This document shows, piece by piece, positions 8,558 through 19,982 of a DNA stretch of 64,000 bases. Source of the stretch: Nocardia carnea NBRC 14403 (GTDB lineage: Bacteria; Actinomycetota; Actinomycetes; Mycobacteriales; Mycobacteriaceae); assembly GCF_000308515.1 (NCBI RefSeq), contig NZ_BAFV01000029.1, positions 62,001-126,000 on the forward strand, written 5' to 3'. The stretch's first letter is position 1. Each line of letters starts with the position of its first letter. The position numbers and the translations under genes were made by a program. The notes under the pieces are model-generated. The model searched no databases, was not told the DNA's origin, and was given only the letters and a program-made list of their open reading frames with translations.

Positions 8558-10735
8558 ATGACAGAGCGGAAAAAGGTCGGCGGGCTCGAGGTTGCCACCG
8601 TTCTCCACGACTTCGTCGAGAACGAGGCGTTGCCCGGCACCGGCGTCGATTCCGCCGCGTTCTGGGCCGGCGCCGAGCGGATCATCAATGAATTCGCTCC
8701 GCGCAACCGGGCCCTGCTGGCCGAACGCGACGAAATCCAGGGCAAACTCGACGCCTGGCACAGCGAGCATCCGGGCGCGAACTACGACCGCTCGGTGTAT
8801 AAGCAGTTCCTGACCGAGATCGGTTACCTGCGCCCCGAACCCGCGGATTTCACGATCGGCACCACCGGCGTCGACGACGAGATCAGTAGCACGGCCGGCC
8901 CGCAGCTGGTCGTCCCGGTCAGCAATGCCCGCTTCGCCATCAACGCCGCCAATGCGCGCTGGGGTTCGCTCTACGACGCGCTCTACGGCACCGATGCCAT
9001 CCCGGAGACCGGCGGCGCGGAAAAGGGCACCGGCTACAACAGGGTGCGCGGTGACAAGGTCATCGAATGGGCGCGTAATTTCCTCGACGACGCCGTCACC
9101 CTGATCACCGGTTCGCATATCGGGTCCACCTCGTACACGATCGTCGACGGGGAGCTCGAGGTCGGGCTGGAGGACGGCACCACGATCGGCCTCGCCGATG
9201 CCGGCCAGCTCGTCGGCTATATCGGTGACCCGGCCGCGCCCACCGCGATCCTGCTGAAGCACAACGGTCTGCATATCGAGATCCAGATCGATCCCGAATC
9301 GCCCATCGGCAGCACCGACACCGCCGGTGTCAAGGATGTCGTCATCGAATCCGCGGTCACCACGATCATGGACTTCGAGGATTCGGTCGCCGCGGTCGAC
9401 GCCGACGACAAAACCCTGTGCTACCGCAACTGGCTGGGCCTGATGAAGGGCGATCTCACCGAAGAGGTCAGCAAGAACGGCAAAACCTTCACCCGCACCA
9501 TGAACCCGGACCGCGTCTACACCGCGCTCGACGGTTCCGAGCTGGCGCTGCACGGCCGCTCGCTGCTGTTCGTCCGCAACGTCGGGCATCTGATGACCAG
9601 CGACGCCATCCTGGACGCGGACGGTAACGAGGTGCCCGAGGGCATCATGGACGGCATCATCACCTCCCTCGTCGCCAAGCATTCGCTGCGCGCGGATGTG
9701 GCGCTGTCCAACAGCCGCACCGGCGCGGTGTACATCGTGAAGCCGAAGATGCACGGCCCGGACGAGGTCGCGTTCACCAACGACCTGTTCGCCGCCGTCG
9801 AGGATGTGCTGGACCTGCCGCGCAACACCCTCAAGGTCGGCATCATGGACGAGGAACGCCGCACCACGGTGAACCTGAAGGCATGTATCGATGCCGCCGC
9901 CGACCGGGTGGTGTTCATCAACACCGGCTTCCTGGACCGCACCGGCGACGAGATCCACACCTCGATGCTGGCGGGTCCGATGATCCGCAAGGCCGAGATG
10001 AAGACCCAGCGCTGGATCTTGGCCTACGAGGACTGGAACGTCGATACGGGTATCGCCGCGGGCTTGCCCGGCAAGGCGCAGATCGGCAAGGGTATGTGGG
10101 CCATGCCCGACCTGATGGCCGGAATGCTCGAACAGAAGATCGGGCATCCGAAGGCGGGCGCGACCACCGCCTGGGTCCCCTCGCCGACGGCGGCCACCCT
10201 GCACGCCACCCATTACCACCTCGTGGACGTGTTCAAGCGGCAGGCCGAGATCGCCAAGGGCGGCGCCCGCGCGAGTGTCGACGAGATCCTGGAGATCCCG
10301 CTGGCGGCCGATACGAATTGGAGCGACGCCGACAAGCAGCAGGAGCTGGACAACAACTCGCAGTCGATCCTCGGTTACGTGGTGCGCTGGATCGATCAGG
10401 GCGTGGGCTGCTCCAAGGTCCCCGATATCTCCGATATCGCGCTCATGGAGGATCGCGCCACACTGCGGATCTCCAGCCAGCTGATGGCCAACTGGCTGCG
10501 GCACGGCGTGGTCACCACCGACCAGGTGATCGCCAGCCTGGAGCGGATGGCGCCGGTGGTGGACCGCCAGAACGCCGGTGACCCGGGCTACCGGCCGATG
10601 GCCCCGGATTTCGCCGGGAGCGTCGCCTTCCAGGCCGCGAAGGAACTGATCCTGGAGGGCACCACGCAGCCCAACGGCTACACCGAGCCGATCCTGCACC
10701 GCCGCCGCCGCGAGGCCAAGGCCAAGTTCGAGTGA
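8558..10735 (+). CDS. glcB: Malate synthase G
   Basis: A 725-residue cytoplasmic enzyme that condenses glyoxylate with acetyl-CoA to malate, the second step of the glyoxylate shunt. The length is normal for the G isoform. Visible conserved blocks include [16 protein letters not shown] (acidic active-site loop), [27 protein letters not shown] and [21 protein letters not shown] 8558 follows GTGAGG by about 9 bases. The 3' end and terminator are duplicated 35.6 kb downstream (46277 onward), so the end of this reading frame is the probable insertion site of the genomic island. The frame itself is intact. Confidence 0.98.
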   Translation: MTERKKVGGLEVATVLHDFVENEALPGTGVDSAAFWAGAERIINEFAPRNRALLAERDEIQGKLDAWHSEHPGANYDRSVYKQFLTEIGYLRPEPADFTIGTTGVDDEISSTAGPQLVVPVSNARFAINAANARWGSLYDALYGTDAIPETGGAEKGTGYNRVRGDKVIEWARNFLDDAVTLITGSHIGSTSYTIVDGELEVGLEDGTTIGLADAGQLVGYIGDPAAPTAILLKHNGLHIEIQIDPESPIGSTDTAGVKDVVIESAVTTIMDFEDSVAAVDADDKTLCYRNWLGLMKGDLTEEVSKNGKTFTRTMNPDRVYTALDGSELALHGRSLLFVRNVGHLMTSDAILDADGNEVPEGIMDGIITSLVAKHSLRADVALSNSRTGAVYIVKPKMHGPDEVAFTNDLFAAVEDVLDLPRNTLKVGIMDEERRTTVNLKACIDAAADRVVFINTGFLDRTGDEIHTSMLAGPMIRKAEMKTQRWILAYEDWNVDTGIAAGLPGKAQIGKGMWAMPDLMAGMLEQKIGHPKAGATTAWVPSPTAATLHATHYHLVDVFKRQAEIAKGGARASVDEILEIPLAADTNWSDADKQQELDNNSQSILGYVVRWIDQGVGCSKVPDISDIALMEDRATLRISSQLMANWLRHGVVTTDQVIASLERMAPVVDRQNAGDPGYRPMAPDFAGSVAFQAAKELILEGTTQPNGYTEPILHRRRREAKAKFE

Positions 10736-10783
10736 GTGATGTTCAGTGATTGAAAAGTAGCTTCTGGCAGCTCTTTTCGAGAT

Positions 10784-10817
10784 GAGGCCCTCACCTGGAA
10801 CGCCAGGTGAGGGCCTC
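10784..10817 (+). terminator. glcB terminator hairpin
   Basis: A perfect 15-bp stem (10784-10798 with 10803-10817) closes a 4-base AACG loop, 48 bases after the glcB stop. The second copy at 46382-46417 keeps the fold through a paired change: CCC/GGG became CCCC/GGGG. Confidence 0.9.
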
Positions 10818-11056
10818 TGTAATCACTGGAGATCAGCTTGGATACCGGCTCGCCACGCTCAAAACGGTCACAAAAACGGTCACACGCGGGGCGGTCAGTC
10901 GGTGTCGGAAAGAGATGCCCTACCAGCGCCGATGGTGCGTCGCTCAAAATTAGTGGATCGGCCACTGCGTCAGTGGTCTACCGGAATGAGGTCCGAGCGT
11001 CAACCGCTTCCGTGACCGGCACGGCCGCGCGCAACTCACCGATCATGTTCTTCCGA

Positions 11057-11076
11057 CGTGTCGTCGATCCGACACG
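11057..11076. repeat. Conserved palindrome in repeat copy 1
   Basis: CGTGTCG-TCGATC-CGACACG. The matching site in copy 2 (46491-46510) is a perfect 20-bp palindrome. The arms are kept and the centre differs, so the dyad itself may matter, as a recombinase or protein site or an RNA hairpin. Confidence 0.55.
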
Positions 11077-11155
11077 CCGACGAATCGTCGCGAAAGCTAA
11101 CCTTTGGCAATCTTTGGGGGCGGGGGTGCTGACTGGTTTCGGGGCATTCTGGAGC

Positions 11156-11529
11156 ACGGCAGAACTCCGCGAAGCGGGTGCAGGTCCGGTGTGGGTAGAC
11201 AGGGATCTCGTCATCGCCCACGCCGGCACGCAATCCGGTTCTCGCTGGATGTAGTGATAGCCATGTTCGATAACCTCTCGGGCGATGTAGAGGACCTCTC
11301 GCCGGGTGCGAATTCCGGGCGACGTTCAGCCGGAATCGAAAGTCTGCACGTTGTACAAGTTTCGCCGGTTGTTCCGGGCGTGCCTCTGTCCACGGTTGAG
11401 TTGCTGCAATATCTGCACGGTCGCACTGTCGTCACGTGTCGGATGGGTAGGGGAGGCGGTGCGGTCAGTTCAAGGGCAGGCCGACCAGTCCGGCGAGGAG
11501 TCCGAAGACGGCGCTGACGGTGAGTACGC
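11156..11529. other. No intact gene; possible membrane-protein tail on the minus strand
   Basis: The minus strand at about 11465-11535 reads a short hydrophobic tail ending in GLLAGLVGLPLN and a stop, which looks like the C-terminus of a lost membrane protein. Nothing else is supported. Confidence 0.3.
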
Positions 11530-11874
11530 GGGATTGACCGCGCCGCCTGCGCCTGGCTGATCCTCCGTGAGATCGATCCGGAGGCGGAGTTCGTGTTCGT
11601 CTCCGACCCGGCCGACGTGCCGGCGGAGGCGACACCGTTCGATATGCGCGGTGTCGAACTCGGCCACCACGGTGGGGACTGCAGCTTCGAAACGATCCTG
11701 TGTCGCCACGATCTCACCGACCCGGTGCTGTGGCGGATCGCCGAGATCGTGCACGAGGCCGATATCGACGACGAACGCTTCGACGCCCCCGAAGCACCGG
11801 GCCTGGACGCTGTGCTGCGCGGGCTGTCGATGATCGGCGACGACACCCACACAATGGCCGTGTCCGGCCCCTGA
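11530..11874 (+). pseudogene. chrB: Chromate-resistance protein ChrB, 5'-truncated remnant
   Basis: The frame reads IDRAACAWLILREIDPEAEF and then FDMRGVELGHHGGDCSFE and AEIVHEADIDDERFDAPEAPGLDAVL, which are hallmarks of the chromate-resistance (ChrB C-terminal) domain. The N-terminal half of the protein is missing: a stop at 11521 precedes the homology. The C-terminus is cut after AVSGP, where the family normally continues. It butts directly onto an ABC ATPase remnant. ChrB proteins regulate or support chromate efflux; here it is most likely dead. Confidence 0.75.
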
Positions 11875-11875
11875 C

Positions 11876-12100
11876 CGCGCCACCGCCAGGCTCTCCGGAG
11901 GGGAGGCCGCCCGGGTATGTCTGGCCCGGGCATTGGCGATGGATCCGCAGGTGCTGCTGGCCGATGAGCCCACCGCCGCCCTGGACCCGGTCGCCGCAGC
12001 CGCGATCGAACACACCCTGGCCGGATTCACCACCGCGGGTGGAACAGTGGTGCTGGTCAGCCATGACTCCGCCCAGATCCGTCGTCTTGCCGCCAGGTGA
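11876..12100 (+). pseudogene. ABC transporter ATPase C-terminal remnant (FetA/YbbL type)
   Basis: The frame shows the ABC signature [15 protein letters not shown], Walker [13 protein letters not shown] and the H-loop LVSHD, then hits TGA at 12098. The expected continuation (VITLDRGR) is present one frame over just downstream, so there is a frameshift as well as the lost N-terminal Walker A half. The following gene is a FetB-type permease, its natural partner in the FetAB metal exporter. The upstream junction to chrB is abrupt. Confidence 0.8.
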
Positions 12101-12143
12101 TCACCCTCGACCGCGGCCGCCGCACCTCCGCTGGTGATCGCTC

Positions 12144-12702
12144 GTGAACGCCGCAGCGATGACCTGGTGGCAGGTGGCGGCCGCGGTTCCGCTGGTTGGT
12201 GCCGCGGTGGCCGCTGCGGCGTATCAGCGGCTGGGCCTGACCCGCGATCTGGTGACCGCGGCTATCCGGGCCGCTGTGCAGCTGGCGGCGGTCGGGGCGG
12301 TGTTGTTGCTGCTGTTCGCGCACGCTGCCATTGTGGGAATGGTCGGTTGGATCGCGGTGATGCTGCTGATCGCCGGACAGGTCGCGGGGCGCCGAGGCCG
12401 TGCCGTGCCCCGCGCCCGGATCCTGGCCACCATCGCGATCGCCGCCGGGTCGCTTCCGGTGCTGGTCGCGCTCACCGTGTTCGGGGTCCTGGCGGTTCGG
12501 GCCGAGGTGATGATTCCTATCTCGGGCATGGTCATCGCCACCGCTATGCAGGCCAGTGGTTTGACCTTGGTGCGGCTCGCCGAGGACGTGCGCCATCATC
12601 GGCCCGCGATCGAAACCCGCCTCGCACTGGGAATGCCGGCCACCACCGCCTTCGTCCCGCACCGCCGCTCCGCGGTCCGCACCGCCCTGCTCCCGGCCAT
12701 CG
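12144..12702 (+). pseudogene. fetB: FetB/YbbM-type ABC permease, truncated and fused in frame to hydrogenase
   Basis: From GTG 12144 about 186 residues match the UPF0014/FetB iron-export permease family: several TM helices and QLAAVGAVLLLLF near the start. The homology stops at RTALLPAI, well short of the usual 250 or more residues, and the frame continues without a stop into a [NiFe] hydrogenase large subunit. The resulting open frame (12144-13337, 397 codons) would look like an intact gene to software but is a chimera. It follows the FetA-like ATPase remnant. Confidence 0.75.
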
Positions 12703-13081
12703 TCGTGCACGAAGGCGTCGTGGAATCTGCCGAGCTCCGGATCTACGAACCGCCCCGATTCTTCGAGGCGCTGCTGCGCGGCCGGGCATTCACCGAACCG
12801 CCGGACAGCACCTCCCGTATCTGCGGGATCTGCCCGGTGGCCTACCAGGTCAGCGCGTGCAACGTGCTCGAGCAGGTATGCGGGGCCGAGCTGGATCCGC
12901 CGCTGCGCGCATTGCGGCGGTTGCTCTATTGCGGCGAATGGATCGCCCGCCACTGCCTGCATATTTTCCTGCTCCACCTGCCCGACTTCCTCGGCTTCCC
13001 GGACGCGGTCGCGCTCGCGCGCACCGAGCGCGCCCTCGTCGAGCAGGGCCTGGCATTGAAAAAGGCGGGCAATGCGCTGCT
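12703..13081 (+). pseudogene. [NiFe] hydrogenase large subunit, N-terminal fragment
   Basis: In the same open frame as the FetB fragment, residues from about 188 on read GVVESAELRIYEPPRFFEAL and DSTSRICGICPVAYQVSACN, which contains the first Ni-Fe ligand motif (RxCGxCP), then LHIFLLHLPDFLGF and LALKKAGN. This fits a group 3 (cytoplasmic, HyhL-like) large subunit lacking its first 30 or so residues. The homology breaks off at about 13081, where an inverted piece of the same gene begins. Confidence 0.85.
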
Positions 13082-13313
13082 GCCCGGTCAGGTATTGCCG
13101 GCCGTCGAGGGTGGCATGCAGCGCCGTGGAATGCCGGACCTGCCGCTCGCTGAGATGCTTGGCGAATCCGGCCGCGGGGAACGCCGGACCACCGCTTGTC
13201 CGCACCTCGCCGGTCTCGATGGCGTAGTGCGCCGGATCGGTGACCGCGACGAGTTCGCAGCCGATATCGGCCACGGGGAAGTCGAAGCTTGCCACCCGGC
13301 GTGCAACCTGCAC
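13082..13313 (-). pseudogene. Inverted internal segment of the same hydrogenase large subunit
   Basis: On the opposite strand these bases read FPVADIGCELVAVTDPAHYA, then GEVRTSGG, AKHLSERQVRHSTALHATLD and YLTG. This is the middle of a HyhL-type large subunit (pattern: H at the E-x-V-x-H-S-x-A-L-H block). It belongs after the LKKAGN block but lies reversed between the N-terminal and C-terminal fragments, so the gene has undergone an internal inversion plus deletions. Confidence 0.75.
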
Positions 13314-13392
13314 CGCATCGTCGAGACCGCACTATGACCCGTGTATCTCGTGCGCGGCGCATTTTCTCGTGCTCGACGTGACTGGCCGCTGA
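13309..13392 (+). pseudogene. [NiFe] hydrogenase large subunit, C-terminal fragment
   Basis: Frame 13336-13392 reads DPCISCAAHFLVLDVTGR and a stop: the second Ni-Fe ligand motif (DPCxxC) plus the short tail that the maturation protease removes in active enzymes. Just before it, one frame over, HRIVETAL fits the preceding helix, so there is a frameshift at about 13332-13336. The small-subunit gene is not in the window. Confidence 0.75.
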
Positions 13393-13394
13393 CC

Positions 13395-13906
13395 ATGTGG
13401 CGGGCGGTGGTCGTGGGCGTCGGCACCGGCTTTCGGCACGACGACGGGCTGGGACCCGCCGTGGCCGCGTCGATAGATGATCTCCACCTGCCGGGGTCGA
13501 CGTGGCGACGTGCCCGGGCGAACTGACTCAGCTGCTGGACCTGTGGCGTGGCGCGGATGTGGCGATCGTCGTGGATTCTGTCGCCCGCACCATCGCTCAC
13601 CCTGGCCGGATCCAGCGCGTCGACGCGAAGATGCTGGAGGGCGTGGTGTCGGCGACCAGCTCGCATGCCTTCGGTGTCGCCGAGGCAGTGCGACTGGGGC
13701 GTGCACTGGGCGCGCTACCGGACGCATTGGTGGTCTTCGGGGTCGACGCCGACCGGCTGGACCTCGGCATCGGTCTGTCCGGCGCCGTGGCGGTGGTCGA
13801 AGAACTGGAGCGGTCGCGTTGTCCGGCCGGCCGGAACCACCATCTCGCGGCCTGGACCCGCTGTACGTCGCCAACGAAGGGAAGCTCGTTGCGTTCGTGG
13901 CTGTGA
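13395..13906 (+). pseudogene. Hydrogenase maturation protease (HycI/HyaD family), frameshifted
   Basis: ATG 13395 begins VVVGVGTGFRHDDGLGPAVA, the N-terminal nickel-recognition motif of [NiFe] hydrogenase endopeptidases. The homology leaves this frame in a GGGG run at about 13493-13497 and resumes one frame over as LLDLWRGADVAIVVDSV and SSHAFGVAEAVRLGRALGALP, which contains the conserved His. A single-base error in the G run would restore a 160-residue protein, so a sequencing slip cannot be excluded; the neighbouring wreckage favours decay. Confidence 0.8.
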
Positions 13907-13911
13907 GGTGA
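13849..13911 (+). pseudogene. hypE: HypE C-terminal scrap
   Basis: A frame overlapping the end of the protease reads GLDPLYVANEGKLVAFVAVR and a stop. LGLDPLYVANEGKLVA is the signature of the hydrogenase maturation protein HypE, the cyano-ligand synthase subunit. Only about 20 residues remain. Confidence 0.7.
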
Positions 13912-13985
13912 CGAAATGCCCTGGTCGGTGGTATGTGTCCTCCACAACACTCGGTGTTACGGATCATTCCTGAGAAAGGACAGCC

Positions 13986-14432
13986 ATGGCCCAGAGTGTG
14001 GAGACCGGTTACGAGAATCGGTCCAGAGAACAGCGGATCGCCGGAGGGGCCTCGTTCGGCGCTGCGGTAGTGCTGGTCGCCGTCGGGATTGCGGAGTTCT
14101 TCCAAGGCTTGTCGGCGGTGGCCACGGACGACATCTTCGTGCAGGGGCAGAACTACGTGTACGAGTTCGATTTCACCGCATGGGGTTGGTTGCATCTGGT
14201 CCTCGGCGTCGTGATGGTGTTGGTGGGTGCGACACTGTTCACCGGTGCACGATGGGCGCGGATCGGGGCGATAGTACTCGCGGCCCTGTCGATGCTCGCC
14301 AACTTCATGTGGCTGCCGTACTACCCGTGGTGGTCGATTGTGCTGATCGCACTGAACGTGGTGGTGATCTGGGCGGTCTCGACGTGGGAACCCACGCGGA
14401 CGCGAGGCGATGCATTCGCTCATCGGCAGTGA
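13986..14432 (+). CDS. DUF7144-type four-helix membrane protein
   Basis: A 148-residue protein with a short polar N-terminus and four TM helices (about residues 22-40, 60-80, 85-105, 108-128). The YVYEFDFTAWGWLHLVLG stretch is typical of a small actinobacterial membrane family (DUF7144) of unknown function. ATG 13986 follows AAAGGA by 5-6 bases. It is the first intact gene after the hydrogenase graveyard and is followed 2 bases later by the Rv1733c-like gene, so the two form an operon. Confidence 0.85.
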   Translation: MAQSVETGYENRSREQRIAGGASFGAAVVLVAVGIAEFFQGLSAVATDDIFVQGQNYVYEFDFTAWGWLHLVLGVVMVLVGATLFTGARWARIGAIVLAALSMLANFMWLPYYPWWSIVLIALNVVVIWAVSTWEPTRTRGDAFAHRQ

Positions 14433-14434
14433 CG

Positions 14435-15028
14435 ATGGAGTCCGTGCCGAGTGCGCCTGAACCGTGGGCAGCACTCACCCGGACTTGGGCGTTGCGACCG
14501 AGCAATCCGAGCGTGCTGATGCGCCCGTGCGATCGCTTCGAAGAGGCCCTCCGGATCGTCGCGGTACTGGCGGTGGCGCTACTGGTCCCGATCGCTGGAG
14601 CGCTGGGCACCACCGTCTATACCGATACCGCCGCGGCTGTACGCACCGAACATGCGACGAGGTCGACCGTCGAGGCCGAAATCGCGAGCGTTTCCGAGGC
14701 GACCGGAGTGGATTCCGGCGAAGCGCGAGTTGTCTGGAAAGCCGACGGCCGCAGTGGCGAAGCGCAGATGCCGGTGGCCGCCTCGGCTTCGGCCGGTGAC
14801 CGGATCACGCTCTGGATCGACGAGCACGGCACTCGGGTCGATCCGCCCCGAGACTCCGGTGCTGCGGCAACTGCCGGTGTCACGACCGCGCTGACGGTTC
14901 TTCTGCTCGGCGCCGCTGGTGCCTGGTGCACGGTGTGCGCGGTCTCATGGGCGTTGTCCCGGCGCAGGAACACACAGTGGGACAAGGAATGGCGCGCCGT
15001 GACCGGCATCGCCGAGAACTCACCCTGA
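14435..15028 (+). CDS. Rv1733c-family membrane protein
   Basis: A 197-residue protein with two TM helices (about residues 38-60 and 146-170) around an extracytoplasmic loop. RPSNPSVLMRPCDRFEEAL before the first helix, [23 protein letters not shown] in the loop and the WDKEW tail match the Rv1733c family, whose mycobacterial member is a strongly DosR-induced latency antigen. The function is unknown. ATG 14435 starts 2 bases after the stop of the previous gene. Confidence 0.85.
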   Translation: MESVPSAPEPWAALTRTWALRPSNPSVLMRPCDRFEEALRIVAVLAVALLVPIAGALGTTVYTDTAAAVRTEHATRSTVEAEIASVSEATGVDSGEARVVWKADGRSGEAQMPVAASASAGDRITLWIDEHGTRVDPPRDSGAAATAGVTTALTVLLLGAAGAWCTVCAVSWALSRRRNTQWDKEWRAVTGIAENSP

Positions 15029-15458
15029 CATACAGCGGGACTTGTATCTGTGGAGGCTCGGTACTGCCGACCGCAGGGTGTGCCCATTTCGCAACGACCC
15101 GGGACCACACATGGCAACGATCGTGCAGCGCAGCGGCAGTCCTCAGGAGACCTTGGATCAGAGGACGCCGACCGGTACGCCGCCGCTGTCGGCCACGGTC
15201 GGTGACGCGTCCCGAAAGCTGCGCCGACGCTGGTTCGCCGCCACGGCGGCCGGGAACACCTTCGCGTGGACGCTTCCGGTGGTGGTCTACCCGTTGGTAT
15301 CGGGCCTATCTGTGTGGAAGCAGATGGCTTGCGTGTACCTGCCACACGTGCGGCAGGGCCGGTACGGTTTGCCCGTCCCCGGCGGCGTGGCCACCGGCAT
15401 GTGGATCGGGGACCAAAGACTCCTGGCGGGCCGTGAACGGGTGTATAGCGTCGTGACC
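15029..15458. other. Interval without a supported gene
   Basis: The nitroreductase frame stays open through this stretch back to 15042, but the residues are unlike the family and there is no conserved N-terminal extension. It contains the candidate DosR half-box. Confidence 0.5.
15037..15051 (+). promoter_or_regulatory. Candidate DosR half-box upstream of a nitroreductase
   Basis: GGGACTTGTATCTGT matches the left half of the mycobacterial DosR box (GGGACTTNNGNCCCT) exactly and the right half poorly. It lies about 420 bases before the nitroreductase start in a 430-base interval with no supported gene. Confidence 0.35.
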
Positions 15459-16448
15459 ATGACAGATGGGCCCCACGATACGACGGTCGAACAGGCTGTC
15501 CTCCTCGCCGGGAGGGCTCCTTCGCTGCACAACAGCCAGCCGTGGCTGTGGCGATACGACGGCCGAGTGCTGCGCCTGTACGCGGTGCCCGAACGTATGC
15601 TGCCGACGACAGACCCCAGCGGCCGGCAGATGCTCATCAGCTGCGGTGCTGCCCTGGATCATCTCCGGGCGGCGATGGTGTCGGCGGGGTGGCGGTCGTC
15701 GATCGCCCGCTTCCCCGATCCGAATGCCCGGAACCATCTGGCGGACAGCATTTTCCATCGCTCGCCGATCGTCACCGAGGCCGAACTCGCCCGTGGTGAG
15801 GTGATCGACCGTCGCTACACCGACCGGAGGCCGTTCGGCGTGCCAGAAGGCTGGCCCGATTTCGAAACAGTACTGACGTCCACTGTCGATCCCTATGACG
15901 CTGAGGTGGACGTGCTGCCCGAGGACAGTCGCGCCGCGTTGGCGCACGCCGCGCGAATGACCGCGTCGCTGCGCCGCTACGACTCGGGTTACCATGCCGA
16001 GCTGTATTGGTGGACCGGACATGTGATCAGCGCAGCGGGAGTGCCCCGGAGCGCACTGGCATCCTCCGGCGAACAGGAGCGGGTGGGCGTCGGCCGGCAA
16101 TTCCCGACTCGCGGGGCCGAATCCGAGCATGAGGAGCGGGCCGATACCGACCGTGCCGCCATCCTGGTCTTGTCCACCTCCTCCGACGGCCACGACGAGC
16201 TGGTCCGCTGTGGTGAGGCGCTGTCGACGGTGCTGCTGGAGTCGACGCTCGCCGGGTACGCGACCTGTCCGCTGACTCATCTGACCGAGGTACCTCGCAG
16301 CCGCGAGGTGGTCCGGGATCTGATCGGAGGCGGGCACCGGTTGCCGCAAGTCTTGGTCAGGATCGGTGCACCACCGCAGCAGGACCGCCCCGTGGAGCGG
16401 ACTCCTCGGTTGCCTCTTCGCGATATCCTCGCCATGACAACCACCTGA
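15459..16448 (+). CDS. Acg-type nitroreductase family protein
   Basis: A 329-residue protein of the Acg family (Rv2032, Rv3127 and Rv3131 are the DosR-regulon members). It is an FMN-dependent nitroreductase fold in which part of the flavin site is covered by a lid; the mycobacterial protein is thought to hold FMN rather than reduce nitro compounds. Marks: LAGRAPSLHNSQPWLWRYDG near the N-terminus, RRYTDRRPF in the middle and TCPLTHLTEVPRSREVVRDL near the end. ATG 15459 is chosen (GTG 15453 also in frame), where family similarity begins. A second copy of the family is at 35222. Confidence 0.88.
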   Translation: MTDGPHDTTVEQAVLLAGRAPSLHNSQPWLWRYDGRVLRLYAVPERMLPTTDPSGRQMLISCGAALDHLRAAMVSAGWRSSIARFPDPNARNHLADSIFHRSPIVTEAELARGEVIDRRYTDRRPFGVPEGWPDFETVLTSTVDPYDAEVDVLPEDSRAALAHAARMTASLRRYDSGYHAELYWWTGHVISAAGVPRSALASSGEQERVGVGRQFPTRGAESEHEERADTDRAAILVLSTSSDGHDELVRCGEALSTVLLESTLAGYATCPLTHLTEVPRSREVVRDLIGGGHRLPQVLVRIGAPPQQDRPVERTPRLPLRDILAMTTT

Positions 16449-16595
16449 CCGAACAGCTCGGATCTGCTCAACGTTGCGTGCCTTTCCGGAGCTCGCCCGA
16501 GGTCTCATCGGTTGTTCTGTGTCGGCCGGGTAGTGCTCGGACGAGTCAGCATGATCGCCGGATACCATGCGCAGCCCTTGGCGGCGGTGAGGTCA

Positions 16596-19862
<3,267 letters not shown>

Positions 19863-19943
19863 GGCTTACCTCTCTCGTGTGTGGATCGTTACAGCCTACG
19901 GAGTCGGCTCGGAGTCTGGGTGATGCCGGAAGCCTCCGGTTCC

Positions 19944-19958
19944 GGGGACCGAAGCCCC
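19944..19958 (-). promoter_or_regulatory. Candidate DosR box in front of dosR
   Basis: Plus strand GGGGACCGAAGCCCC, minus strand GGGGCTTCGGTCCCC. Against GGGACTWWAGTCCC it matches about 10 of 14 positions and has the right dyad symmetry. It is about 82 bases before the dosR start and close to the 3' end of the upstream GyrI-DUF302 gene. Confidence 0.6.
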
Positions 19959-19982
19959 TTTGTCCAGGCACCGAAGGCGGGT

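Larger units (their letters stand above)
10676..11155. repeat. Direct repeat copy 1 at the left end of the island (candidate attL)
   Basis: The last 20 codons of glcB, its terminator and the following bases recur at 46277-46589 in the same orientation. Bases 10702-10780 are identical to 46300-46378 over 79 bp, covering the end of glcB, the stop and 45 further bases. The rest is about 80-85% alike by eye. This copy has one extra CGC codon and about 170 bases (roughly 10852-11022) that the other copy lacks; these include AAACGGTCACAAAAACGGTCAC, a short direct repeat. A conserved palindrome lies at 11057-11076. Confidence 0.9.

Noticed and set aside
8474..10699. A 741-codon open frame antisense to glcB
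   Set aside because: It mirrors codon bias of glcB in very GC-rich DNA, lacks any family motif, and glcB itself is unmistakable.
10838..11254. Coding frame in the repeat copies (a shared MFFRRVV-like frame in both)
   Set aside because: The frame is similar in both copies only because the DNA is; the changes are not biased to silent positions, and conserved palindromes explain the conservation better.
12057..13313. A 418-codon minus-strand frame taken as one gene
   Set aside because: Only its first 77 residues (13082-13313) resemble hydrogenase; the rest is antisense to the FetB and hydrogenase N-terminal fragments.
15042..15458. A longer N-terminus for the first nitroreductase
   Set aside because: The in-frame extension has no counterpart in the family and would include the candidate DosR half-box.
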